DNA of 64,000 bases from the NCBI GenBank assembly GCA_021108185.1, contig JAIORJ010000059.1, forward strand, positions 1 through 64,000, in the 5' to 3' direction. A program made the translations under genes and the position numbers. This DNA is from Methanococcoides sp. (lineage in GTDB: Archaea > Halobacteriota > Methanosarcinia > Methanosarcinales > Methanosarcinaceae). A model generated the notes under the pieces. The model saw only the letters and a program-made list of their open reading frames with translations. It did not search any database and was not told where the DNA came from. Below are positions 46,314-57,808 of the stretch, one piece after another (positions within the stretch are counted from its first letter, which is position 1; every line of letters begins with the position of its first letter).

Positions 46314-47780
46314 TCAACCGATCAGTCGGTTGATGTCCTCACTATCGATGATACCAATAAGTCTTTTCTTCTCGCCAACTACAGGCAAAGCTGAGATGCT
46401 GTGGCGCTCCAGTCTCTTGGCAGCAGCTACTATCGGTTCATCAGGGGAAGCCGTCAGAACATCCCTGGTCATTATATTCTCCAGCTTGTTGCACTTCAAT
46501 GCGACAGCTTTTGAGATGTCCCAGGAAGTGACGATACCAACAAGACAGCCGTTCTCATTAACCACAGGCAGATGAGTAAGGGCCTCCTCGAACATGACCT
46601 TTGCAGCTGTTTCTATGCTCACACCTTCCCTGATGGTCGCAACCTTTTCGGTCATTACATCAGCAACGGATGTGTGAGTCAGGAAATTATGAATTACATA
46701 ATTGATCTGGCCGCTTTCGAGCAGGAAGGCATCGTGTCCATAACTGGATTCGATCTCACGATAACTAACATCATGTTCCTTTACAGTAAGACCTTCGACT
46801 ATCTTTCTTGAATGATATGGCGAATACAGCCAGTCGGAAGTGATTGAAATTACCAGCATCTTTGCCTGCACTTCTTTCAGGCCTTCTGCCAGAGAACCGT
46901 TCTTTGAAAGGTCGAAATAATCCACAGCTTTTGTAACATAAAGATAGGAATTAGCATCGAACCTGCCGGTAAATGCATCTCCCTGATATTTCAGATAGCT
47001 CTCCACCTGAAAATCATTGGACATATCGAACTTGTAGCTTTCACCCTGTTGCAATTTCCGTCCAAACTTCTCATGCATGGAAGCATCACTAAGATATGTG
47101 ATGTGAGCGATCATCCTTGCTGTGGAAAGACCATTTGCCGGGGGTTCACCCTCGTAATATTCCCCTCCATTCCAGTCAGGGTCAGAGATAATGGCATTCC
47201 TGCCAACCTCATTGAAAGCTATCTGCTGAGGTGATGAAATCGCAGTAGAAGCAATGACCACGGCTTTCTTTACAAGCTCAGGATAGGCAACACACCATTG
47301 AAGCGTCTGCATACCGCCCATGGAACCACCAACTACTGCAAAAAGAGTGGAGATGCCGAGATAGCTTATCAGCTCTTTCTGGACATTCACCATATCCCCG
47401 ATCGTTATGACCGGAAAAGTGATACCATATTGCCGGCCCGTGTCAGGATCGAGGGAAGCTGGTCCGGTAGTACCCTTACAGCCCCCCAGAACATTGGAAC
47501 ATAGCACGAAATACCTGTCAGTGTCAAGGGCTTTTCCGGGACCGATGATGTCATCCCACCATCCCGGTTTTTTGTCATCGCCACTGTGCCTGCCTGCTGC
47601 GTGTGCATCGCCTGTTAGAGCATGGCAGACAAGGATCGCATTACTTTTCTCCTTATTGAGATTACCATAGGTCTCATAGGCCACCCTGATGTTCTTCAGG
47701 GTATGACCGCCTTCTAACTGGAACTCACCTTCTATGGTATGGTAGTTCGTTGCCACAATGCCTACAGACCTTTCACTCAT
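46314..47780 (-). CDS. metX: Homoserine O-acetyltransferase with C-terminal CBS pair
   Basis: 488 residues. Residues 1-370 are the alpha/beta-hydrolase MetX with the nucleophilic Ser in GGSMGGMQ and the Asp-His part in [11 protein letters not shown]. Residues about 375-488 are two CBS domains ([12 protein letters not shown] and [13 protein letters not shown]), a fusion found in Methanosarcinaceae. The CBS pair probably senses adenosine compounds such as SAM and tunes the activity; that part is inference. The enzyme activates homoserine for homocysteine synthesis. It lies two bases after metY and is the last gene of the sulfur operon. Confidence 0.9.
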   Translation of the reverse strand: MSERSVGIVATNYHTIEGEFQLEGGHTLKNIRVAYETYGNLNKEKSNAILVCHALTGDAHAAGRHSGDDKKPGWWDDIIGPGKALDTDRYFVLCSNVLGGCKGTTGPASLDPDTGRQYGITFPVITIGDMVNVQKELISYLGISTLFAVVGGSMGGMQTLQWCVAYPELVKKAVVIASTAISSPQQIAFNEVGRNAIISDPDWNGGEYYEGEPPANGLSTARMIAHITYLSDASMHEKFGRKLQQGESYKFDMSNDFQVESYLKYQGDAFTGRFDANSYLYVTKAVDYFDLSKNGSLAEGLKEVQAKMLVISITSDWLYSPYHSRKIVEGLTVKEHDVSYREIESSYGHDAFLLESGQINYVIHNFLTHTSVADVMTEKVATIREGVSIETAAKVMFEEALTHLPVVNENGCLVGIVTSWDISKAVALKCNKLENIMTRDVLTASPDEPIVAAAKRLERHSISALPVVGEKKRLIGIIDSEDINRLIG

Positions 47781-47782
47781 AC

Positions 47783-50480
<2,698 letters not shown>

Positions 50481-50910
50481 CTGTTCGTTCGGGATATATG
50501 AAGTTTCAAAGACTGCAAATTCCCAGCGCTTTCGGCTTGCTTTACATTTACCGGCAAGATTATCCGGCTCTGATGCGCGGTTAACAGTGTTAACATTCTG
50601 TAGCTTTACTTCAGTTCTTATTTATATTTACCTATCGTGACAATATATGCAAATTGCCGAAGTTTTCCCGCACTCAAATAAATTTAGTCTTCCATGATAT
50701 ATAAGAGCAATTTAATTGAGAGGGATGTATCATTATAAGTGCCAATAGCAAAAAAATAGATTCAACGCATTAGAAGTTTAGACAATAAAATACGATAACT
50801 TTTAAATAGTATTATTTTTTGCAATTTTATTGCGCAAGCTATGCTATGTAAAAATACATCTTTTGTTAACGGCGTTTACTTTAAATACTAAAAAACTTAT
50901 ATAGTAAGTA

Positions 50911-51071
50911 AAGGTCGAGAGTTATGCCGTTTCTCTTGACCTTAAGCAATATTGTCGAAAAGCCTTAACTTTTCGGGGTTGAAAAGTCGTGGGGGCTAAC
51001 CGTATTGGCATGTCTGGAACTTCAAAGTTTCAGCATGCTGATACATCAACAACTTACCATTAACATTTTTT
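50911..51071 (+). ncRNA. Probable structured small RNA
   Basis: Three hairpins follow in 126 bases: GGTCGAGAG (50913-50921) with CTCTTGACC (50933-50941); AGCC (50961-50964) with GGCT (50994-50997), enclosing CTTTTC (50969-50974) with GAAAAG (50981-50986); and GCATG-CTG-GAACTT (51008-51022) with AAGTTT-CAG-CATGC (51025-51038). Two of the stems use a G-U pair that would be A-C on the other strand, so plus is favoured. A TATA-like TTTAAATA (50881-50888) lies about 25 bases before 50911, and T6 lies at 51066-51071. No ORF fits. The class is unknown to me. The rest of the gap 50641-51220 is AT-rich. Confidence 0.55.
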
Positions 51072-51220
51072 CATCGATTATCAATTGATAGAACAAATTG
51101 TTTGTAATGTTCGATATCATCTTTACCATGGTAACTGTCCTTGTTATTACCCATTTCAAAATTCTATTTTCAACCATCAAAAAACCGCTCCATACTGGTC
51201 CCCTCACTGCACCATTTCTT

Positions 51221-52066
51221 TTAAAAGACCTTTTCCTGTTTGAAATGTACCTTACCCATCTCCAAAAAGATTCGTATCAGATGCAGATGCATATCATCGC
51301 TACCCAAATTTTCATAATACAAGAACATATTATCATCTTTGGGATGATTACTAGAGGACAAACTGCCGCACATAAAATGGGTAAAGGAATGACCTCGATA
51401 CAGATCATTGGCTCGCATAATTTCCAGTTCGTGGGTATGACCACAAAAAACGTATTCAATTTTATGTTTTTGTACAAAATCAATCAGGTCTGCGGAATTT
51501 TTTAGAGGAAATGCGTCAGTACCTAAAATAGAATAATGGGTGATCAACAAAGGCAGGTCATATTCTGTCTGTTCAATTTCTTTTGAAACAGCATTCAGGA
51601 TCTCTTTTTCAACATACCCATCATCACTGTATAGTTCATTGGTGTCGATACTGATAATTAATACAGTTTTTCCATTTATCGAAATGGATTTGATAAAATT
51701 TATATCGGTAAAATTCTCATCAACCTTGGTAATTTCTCGGTTTAAAAAAATGTTTTTCTTGCTTGTTTTTATCGTTTCAGAGATGGAGATGATCTCAGAA
51801 TTGTCAATATATTTACGGAATCGTTCATGAGAACGCATATTTCGTTTGTCATGATTGCCTAAGGTGGAAATGACATTTTTGCACTTAATTGCCTTTAGAA
51901 AATGACCCGCATCAGCACACTCATCTTCCAGACTATCTGTTGTATTGTCTCCGGTATTTATGACGATATCGGCATCAAATGAATTGATCATCTCCAGCAG
52001 AATCAGATCGTCCCCATCCCAATGACGGGGGCCGAAATGCAAATCCGAAATATGTAAAATATTCAT
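51221..52066 (-). CDS. Metallophosphoesterase (calcineurin-like)
   Basis: 281 residues. The family motifs are in order: ISDLHFG, NTGDNTTD, LGNHDKR, ITHYS and CGHTHELE. These bind two metals and hydrolyse phosphomono- or diesters. The protein is soluble, with no signal peptide. The substrate cannot be told. It is alone on the minus strand, starting at ATG 52066 with GGGGGA before it. The 296 bases upstream up to the bactofilin-like gene carry nothing else that I can support. Confidence 0.85.
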   Translation of the reverse strand: MNILHISDLHFGPRHWDGDDLILLEMINSFDADIVINTGDNTTDSLEDECADAGHFLKAIKCKNVISTLGNHDKRNMRSHERFRKYIDNSEIISISETIKTSKKNIFLNREITKVDENFTDINFIKSISINGKTVLIISIDTNELYSDDGYVEKEILNAVSKEIEQTEYDLPLLITHYSILGTDAFPLKNSADLIDFVQKHKIEYVFCGHTHELEIMRANDLYRGHSFTHFMCGSLSSSNHPKDDNMFLYYENLGSDDMHLHLIRIFLEMGKVHFKQEKVF

Positions 52067-52362
52067 TTAATCCCCCTTGTTATAATTGTTATAAATATGG
52101 AATAATAATACGACATATTCCCTTATGCTAATTATATTCACGTAGATTTGAACATGATTACCAGTTTTCTGAGCCCCCATACAAATAATTGTATGAGGTA
52201 GTATTTAGAGTTTTGAAATGGACTCATTCGTATCCCGACATGTTCCAGATCAGATGTGTCTGTCTGTACTCCACCAATTTTTAAATAAGTTATTCAAAAT
52301 TCAGAAACATTTAATAGTCATTAATATCAAACTTTACATTAAAAATTAAAAGGTGGGGTAAT

Positions 52363-53484
52363 ATGAAATTGAAAGATAGTCTATGGATGATATGCGTTAT
52401 TGTATTCTTATTGTTATCTTTAACATCTAATGCAACCGCATCCAGTATGTTCGAAAGCGGTAGCCTGGTAATCATCAATGAAACGGTAGAAGATGATGTT
52501 TACATTGCAGGTGACACCCTGATAGTGAATGGGGATGTCCTTGGAGATGTCGTAGCCGCCGGAGGTACTGTGCAGATCACCGGGAATGTATCCGGGGATC
52601 TAATTGTTACTGCAGGTGATGTGACAATTTCCGGCAACATCGGCGATGATGTAAGGATAGCCTGTGGAACTTTCAAACTTAGCGGCCTGATCGGTGACGA
52701 CCTCCTGGTAGCTGCCGGTACAGTGTCCACAACCGAGAATGCAAACATTGGCGGTGATACGACCATAAGAAGTGGCGATGCAGATCTTGCAGGAAACTTC
52801 GGAGGCTTACTGGAGGTCTCAGCAGGTTCACTGGTGCTCTCAGGTAATGTCGAAGGAGATGCAAAACTGGATTCAGCCGATATAACCATCCAACCCGATT
52901 CAAGCGTAAAAGGTAACCTGGAATACACCACCCCCGAAGAAATAACAATACCTACCGGTGTTGTAGGGGAAGATATCAAATTTGACAGGGGAGGAGAGCG
53001 CGATGACAGGTCTGATGCTGATGGAATATTCAAAGGGATAGCCATCGTTGGCAAGATCTCATATTACATCTTCCTGTTCGCTCTGGGTGTAATGTCCATC
53101 CTGGTCTTCCCGGAAAAGACCGAAGAGATCGCAAAGAAAATACAGGAAGAACCTCTCAAGAAGATCGCAGTAGGACTGCTGATACTGATAGGCTCGTTCA
53201 TAGGAGCAATCGTCCTCCTGATAACGATAATTGGCATCCCAATTGCACTCTTCCTGCTATTGATGCTGGCCATCGTCCTGGTGATCGCAAAGATATACAC
53301 TGCAATGTGGCTCGGAGAGGTAACGTTCAGAAAAGCAGGCTTCAAATATAACCAGTGGGCTGTATTGGCAGTCGGCCTCCTTATAGTATTGATATTAACA
53401 GAAATACCGTATGTAGGCGGGATCATCGGCCTTCTGGTTACACTGGTAGCAATGGGAAGTATGTACTTTGCATTGAAGAATTGA
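52363..53484 (+). CDS. Secreted bactofilin-like membrane protein
   Basis: 373 residues. After a signal-like helix (LWMICVIVFLLLSLTSNATA) comes a beta-helix of short repeats about 85-200 with turns such as GDVLGDVVAAGGTV and GNVSGDLIVTAGDVTISGN, as in polymer-forming bactofilins. The C-terminal part has four hydrophobic helices (from SYYIFLFALGVMSILVF to IIGLLVTLVAMGSMYFAL). So the beta-helix should lie outside and the protein is held by the four helices. It is monocistronic. Function is likely structural, at the cell surface. Confidence 0.75.
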   Translation: MKLKDSLWMICVIVFLLLSLTSNATASSMFESGSLVIINETVEDDVYIAGDTLIVNGDVLGDVVAAGGTVQITGNVSGDLIVTAGDVTISGNIGDDVRIACGTFKLSGLIGDDLLVAAGTVSTTENANIGGDTTIRSGDADLAGNFGGLLEVSAGSLVLSGNVEGDAKLDSADITIQPDSSVKGNLEYTTPEEITIPTGVVGEDIKFDRGGERDDRSDADGIFKGIAIVGKISYYIFLFALGVMSILVFPEKTEEIAKKIQEEPLKKIAVGLLILIGSFIGAIVLLITIIGIPIALFLLLMLAIVLVIAKIYTAMWLGEVTFRKAGFKYNQWAVLAVGLLIVLILTEIPYVGGIIGLLVTLVAMGSMYFALKN

Positions 53485-53587
53485 TGCAGGGGATGTACTT
53501 TTTATTTTTTTTAGATCATACCTGATCGTGAAATAAGCATCTACAAGAAAAGTGCTGTCTGCATAAGCAGACAACAGCATCATATCC

Positions 53588-55078
53588 TCACTCACCGTCC
53601 CCGTTGATCACTACCATGATCTCCTTGAAGCTTTCAAGGGATGCTTCGATGTTCTCGATTATCTCGTTTGCGAGAATATCAGGGTCAGGCAAGTTATCGA
53701 GGTCAGCAAGACTTGCATCCTTGAGCCAGAATATATCCAGGTTCGTCTTATCCCTTGCCACGATCTCATCATAGGTGAACTTACGGAATCGTCCTTCCGG
53801 ACTTTCGTCGCCCCAGCTTTCCTGACGACTGAACCGGTCTTCGGGATTGTAGCACTGGATAAAGTCTTCCAGATCAGAAAATTTTAGAGGGTTCTTTTTC
53901 AGCGTGTGATGTACGTTGGTCCGGTAGTCGTATATCCATACTTCCTTTGTCCACGGCTCTTTGGCTGCGGGTTTTGCTTCAAAGAAAAGCACGTTCGCCT
54001 TGACACCATTAGCATAGAAGATGCCTGTGGGCAGGCGAAGGATCGTATGCAGGTCGGTGGTCTCAAGGAGCTTCTTGCGCAAGACCTCCCCTGCACCGCC
54101 TTCGAAGAGAACATTATCCGGCAGGACCACTGCTGCCTGACCGCCTGCTTTGAGGATCGTGTGGATGTGCTGCACAAAGTTGAGCTGCTTGTTGCCTGTG
54201 GTTACCCAGAAATCCTGACGGTTGTAGGTGAGATCTTCTTTTTCAAGCTCTCCTGCATCGTTGGTGAAGGTCATACTGCTCTTCTTACCAAATGGAGGAT
54301 TGGTGAGGATGTAATCGTAACGTTCCCCTGAATCGGCTATGAGTGCGTCAGAATTGGATATCGAAGGCTCCCCGTCGATCTCCCCGATGTTGTGCAGGAA
54401 CAGGTTCATCAGTGCCAGCCTTCGGGTTCCGGCAACGATCTCATTGCCTCCGAAGGTACCGTTCTTCAGGAACCGGCTCTCCTCCCGGTCCATCTGGTTA
54501 TGCAATGTCAGGAAGTCATAGGCTGCCAAAAAGAAACCACCTGTGCCACAGCAGGGGTCACCTATTGTCTTCATGGGTTCAGGACGCAGACATTCCACCA
54601 TGGTCCTGATGAGCGGGCGAGGAGTGAAATACTGCCCGGCCCCGCTTTTGGTATCCTCTGCATTCTTCTGCAAAAGCCCTTCGTAGATCTCGCCCTTGGT
54701 ATCAACGCCCATCATTACCCAGCTTTCCTTATCGATCATATCAATGACCTTGTAAAGCATGGCAGGATCACTGACCTTGTTCTGCGCCTTGAGAAATATC
54801 TGTCCCAGCATCCCCGGCTTTTTCGCCAGCTCCTCCAGCAGCATCTTGTAATGAGTGTCAAGCTCAGCTCCACGCTTTTGCTTCAGCACGTCCCAAGTAT
54901 ATTCCTCCGGTATCCCGATATCCCGACTATAAGGCGGCTTCCTGTATTCCTCCGCCATCTTCAGGAATATGAGATATGTCAACTGCTCCAGATAATCGCC
55001 ATAGCTCACTCCCCCGTCACGCAGGACATTACAGAAGCTCCACACTTTGGAGACAATGGATGATGTATGTTCGGTCAT
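53588..55078 (-). CDS. hsdM: Type I modification methyltransferase HsdM
   Basis: 496 residues with an N-terminal helical domain, motif X/I in DPCCGTGGFFLAAYDFL, and the catalytic motif IV NPPFGKKSS. It adds N6-methyl groups to adenine in the target and needs an HsdS. It is intact here. It is the last gene of the R-(AlbA)-S-M order on the minus strand. Because the specificity subunit is broken, its activity may be lost, or guided by another HsdS elsewhere. Confidence 0.88.
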   Translation of the reverse strand: MTEHTSSIVSKVWSFCNVLRDGGVSYGDYLEQLTYLIFLKMAEEYRKPPYSRDIGIPEEYTWDVLKQKRGAELDTHYKMLLEELAKKPGMLGQIFLKAQNKVSDPAMLYKVIDMIDKESWVMMGVDTKGEIYEGLLQKNAEDTKSGAGQYFTPRPLIRTMVECLRPEPMKTIGDPCCGTGGFFLAAYDFLTLHNQMDREESRFLKNGTFGGNEIVAGTRRLALMNLFLHNIGEIDGEPSISNSDALIADSGERYDYILTNPPFGKKSSMTFTNDAGELEKEDLTYNRQDFWVTTGNKQLNFVQHIHTILKAGGQAAVVLPDNVLFEGGAGEVLRKKLLETTDLHTILRLPTGIFYANGVKANVLFFEAKPAAKEPWTKEVWIYDYRTNVHHTLKKNPLKFSDLEDFIQCYNPEDRFSRQESWGDESPEGRFRKFTYDEIVARDKTNLDIFWLKDASLADLDNLPDPDILANEIIENIEASLESFKEIMVVINGDGE

Positions 55079-55104
55079 GTTTTTTAATCCTTGATATGAG
55101 AATA

Positions 55105-56157
55105 TTATTTTTTATTCGTTTTTTCAGCCCTTATCCGTCCCAGCAATACCTCAGCCGGCTCCCAATCCGGCTCACTGCGCACCTCTTCCAGCTCCCGTTT
55201 ACTGAGCAACTTCCCCTCGAAAGCCTTTTTCAAAATACTCTGCCGCAGTGCCTCGGCCTTTTCGAGATTCTCTTCGATGTCCTGCTCAACCTTATCGCAG
55301 ACCGAAAGGCGGGTTTCGATTTCGGTGACTATGGTTTGTTGTTCTTCGATTGAACAGATTGGCAAGGTAATTAATATCATTCTTGTTAATCCCAAATCCT
55401 GATTACCTACTCCATGTGTATATTTTTGAGATTGTTTATAGCAATGAAATGAATTTAACACATGCTGCAAATAAAAAGGATATATTGACTTTACAGTTTT
55501 AAGAACAGCTACATGAACCCAAACATTAAAGTCGAAATCATAAGTATTAACTTTATCCTCTACTTCATAAGTGTAACATTCCCGACTTTCTTTTATACAC
55601 TTATTATACCACGTATTAAAATCCGCGTCCCCATAATCTGATTTGAGCGAGTCAAAAAACGGTTGATTTATATCAATCTCATGAACATAACATTTCCTCA
55701 ATAAACTATGACTTGGATAAAAACGTCGGTAAAGGGTAGTAAAATGATCGAGAGCTGAATCTATTGAAAATACTCTGTCATCAAGATTCAGCAAGTTAGC
55801 TTTTTTCCGAATCCCTCTATCTTCTGTTATGAGGAAATCGACCAGATTTTTCTTTAATGAAAAAAGAATTTCATTGTCATTTATATCATGTGAATTTGCT
55901 GGAGTGCCTACTAAAGAGATAAACTCATCATCTGGTTTAGGGGGTGAAGGAAGTCGAGGATATCCATGGAGTTTTGATAAGGTTATTCTCTTTCTTTCAA
56001 TGTCACTGTCGTTTTCTATATCATTCAGGGAAGCAGGATGAATAAACTCTTGATGACCATGTTCTCGGATTATTGATAGTAATAATTGAAGATTAGGTGA
56101 AAGTACTTTTGGATCTTGGATGTGAATTAAAATATTGGTATCATACAGAATTTTCAT
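55105..56157 (-). CDS. PIN-domain / HsdS C-terminus chimera
   Basis: 350 residues. Residues about 1-160 are a PIN domain (LYDTNILIHIQDP, IHPASLNDIENDSD, DFLITEDRGIRKK), followed to about 205 by HEIDINQPFFDSLKSDYG and FNTWYNKCIKES, typical of PIN-GNAT proteins just before their acetyltransferase. From about 212 the sequence is the end of a type I specificity subunit: part of a target-recognition domain, SIEEQQTIVTEIETRL and the long conserved helix ALRQSILKKAFEGKLL. The GNAT part and the first half of HsdS are missing. So this is an in-frame fusion of two gene fragments; the HsdS function is probably lost. Confidence 0.75.
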   Translation of the reverse strand: MKILYDTNILIHIQDPKVLSPNLQLLLSIIREHGHQEFIHPASLNDIENDSDIERKRITLSKLHGYPRLPSPPKPDDEFISLVGTPANSHDINDNEILFSLKKNLVDFLITEDRGIRKKANLLNLDDRVFSIDSALDHFTTLYRRFYPSHSLLRKCYVHEIDINQPFFDSLKSDYGDADFNTWYNKCIKESRECYTYEVEDKVNTYDFDFNVWVHVAVLKTVKSIYPFYLQHVLNSFHCYKQSQKYTHGVGNQDLGLTRMILITLPICSIEEQQTIVTEIETRLSVCDKVEQDIEENLEKAEALRQSILKKAFEGKLLSKRELEEVRSEPDWEPAEVLLGRIRAEKTNKK

Positions 56158-56358
56158 AATCCGAGTTCAACTCCATTTTGAAAGTAGCAGTATAAATTTC
56201 AAATGTAACATCCACTATAAATATATTTCATTTTGATACGATTAAACAAAAAAAACCACAGTTGAACATAGATGTTTTGTTTCTGATCTGCGGTCATCAA
56301 CAGTTCATTTAGAACTATAATTGAATGATATTTCTAATAATGTGGATTTATCTCCGAA

Positions 56359-56380
56359 CTCAAGCCGCCAAAGCCTCATT
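56359..56380. repeat. Direct repeat of the hsdR tail, copy 1
   Basis: 22 bases matching 20 of 22 to 57787-57808, the end of hsdR. Copy 1 overlaps the stop of the AlbA-type gene, copy 2 lies at its start, so the pair brackets that gene exactly. Confidence 0.6.
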
Positions 56381-57785
56381 TAATTATGTCTAAATCAACT
56401 TCCCAATGACCGCCTTTTGCAGGACCAATGCGTTTCAAAAGCCCTTTTTCTTTGAGATTGGTGATGTTGTTTTCAATTGCAGTGGTACTAATACCTATTT
56501 TGTGACTCAATTCCACAATTGATACTTTGGGGTTGTCTCTTACTTCGTTTATGATCTTCAATTGATTTTCACCCAACTTTTCACCCAACTTTTCACCCAA
56601 CTTTTCACCCAACTTTTCACCCAACTTTTCACCCAACTTTTCACCCAACTTTCCACCCAACTTTCCATCAGAAACATCCAGTCCTCTTCGGAAGATCACG
56701 GAAAAACCGGTGTCGAACTTGAAATCTACGGAAGAATTACCACTCTCATCCACGGCTTGTTTAATGCGGCTGATGCCTGTACCGACCTTTTCAATATAGT
56801 TGATGCGATTGAGGAGGGAGGCTATAAGGGGATTGCGGGCAACGCTCTTGTGGCCAAAATCAGAAGGGTTCAGACCGCTGGGCAAGCCTCCTGGGTTTGA
56901 TATCTCGACCCTGTCGTCAAAGACCTCTATAAGCACATTCGAACCACGGTCAAAATAATCACGGTGGCAGACGGCATTGATAATGGCTTCTCTCAGGGCT
57001 ACATCAGGAATATCAGGAATCTCTTCCCTTCGGATATTCTCTATCTTATATTGCACATTCGTATGCCTTTTAACAAAAAGGATAGCATTATCTATGTTCT
57101 CGACGATATTTGCCTTGAAGTCCTTCTTATCAAGGATATTCACTTTTTTCGTACCCTTGTACAGGACACAGACAACAGTAGCATGGTTCAGCAGAAAATC
57201 AATATCCTTTGCAAAGAACAGGACACCTGCATTTGTGAGCTTGCCTTCATCGTTGATGCAGTCCAGGTTTCTCAGCAGGGACATCCGGTCAATTGAACGA
57301 CTGATACCCGCCATATCCAAAAAATCTGCAAAGGCCCTATCATCAAAATCTGTCTCAAGGTCCGCCTTCTCATTCTTCAGCTCATCAAAACGAATACGCC
57401 CCTCCTTCTGGAAGAACTCAATGATCTCATTTCGTGTCAGTTTCTGGGAATTGGCACCATTGCGAATAAAAAAACCTTTCGAACAGCCATAAGGCTTGTC
57501 ACTGCCCTCCGGCACATCCACAATTATCAGATCATTTTCTACAATTATATTGACATTAAGCTGTGGCTGTAACTGCCTTAGAGAATCCTGAACCTTTGAC
57601 CTGAAACTATTATCAGTAGAGATCCCCTTCACAACACCCTTATCAGAAACGCCAAGGATGACCTTTCCACCACTGGAATTAGCAAAGGCACACACCTCTT
57701 CAACAAAGGACTTGTCAAGAGATTGCTTAAACTCTACATGATAACCTTCACCTGCTTCTATTAAATCTTCAATTGAAAAATCCAT
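56376..57785 (-). CDS. Schlafen/AlbA_2-domain ATP-binding protein
   Basis: About 469 residues. The N-terminal AlbA_2 domain has YHVEFKQSLDKSFVEEVCAFANSSGGKVILGV, given here only as the anchors EFKQSLDKS and FANSSGGKVILGV. A middle part has DVALREAIINAVCHRDYFDRGS, typical of these proteins. A KLGE repeat linker and a winged helix (IVELSHKIGISTTAIENN) end the protein. Such proteins are often in defence islands and act as DNA- or RNA-linked regulators. ATG 57785 lies two bases after the hsdR stop. It appears inserted between hsdR and hsdS. Confidence 0.75.
   Translation of the reverse strand: MDFSIEDLIEAGEGYHVEFKQSLDKSFVEEVCAFANSSGGKVILGVSDKGVVKGISTDNSFRSKVQDSLRQLQPQLNVNIIVENDLIIVDVPEGSDKPYGCSKGFFIRNGANSQKLTRNEIIEFFQKEGRIRFDELKNEKADLETDFDDRAFADFLDMAGISRSIDRMSLLRNLDCINDEGKLTNAGVLFFAKDIDFLLNHATVVCVLYKGTKKVNILDKKDFKANIVENIDNAILFVKRHTNVQYKIENIRREEIPDIPDVALREAIINAVCHRDYFDRGSNVLIEVFDDRVEISNPGGLPSGLNPSDFGHKSVARNPLIASLLNRINYIEKVGTGISRIKQAVDESGNSSVDFKFDTGFSVIFRRGLDVSDGKLGGKLGEKLGEKLGEKLGEKLGEKLGEKLGENQLKIINEVRDNPKVSIVELSHKIGISTTAIENNITNLKEKGLLKRIGPAKGGHWEVDLDIIK
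56566..56661. repeat. 12-bp tandem repeat encoding KLGE units
   Basis: TTTTCACCCAAC is repeated seven times without change (56566-56649) and once with one change, then decays. On the minus strand it encodes repeated KLGE units in the linker between the ATP-binding and winged-helix domains. The unit is a multiple of three, so changes in copy number would change linker length without a frameshift. Confidence 0.85.
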
Positions 57786-57786
57786 C

Positions 57787-57808
57787 CTCAAACCGCCAAT
57801 GCCTCATT
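57787..57808. repeat. Direct repeat of the hsdR tail, copy 2
   Basis: The true hsdR 3' end with its stop codon; matches copy 1 at 56359-56380 in 20 of 22 bases. Confidence 0.6.

Noticed and set aside
50481-51071. Three-hairpin region as the leader riboswitch of SepCysS
   Set aside because: It lies over 400 bases from the SepCysS start, a nearer promoter exists on the minus strand, and G-U pairs favour the plus strand.
51098-51505. Plus-strand frame of 135 codons after the small RNA
   Set aside because: It overlaps the metallophosphoesterase on the other strand, whose motifs are intact; the frame shows no family pattern.
54392-55063. Long plus-strand reading frame of 223 codons
   Set aside because: It lies fully antisense to hsdM, has no family pattern and no ribosome site; HsdM motifs on the other strand are clear.
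56566-56661. Repeat tract as CRISPR array
   Set aside because: The 12-base units are contiguous with no spacers and encode KLGE repeats within a gene.
56359-57808. Direct repeats as att sites of an integrated element
   Set aside because: There is no integrase and the repeats match the hsdR tail; local recombination explains them better.
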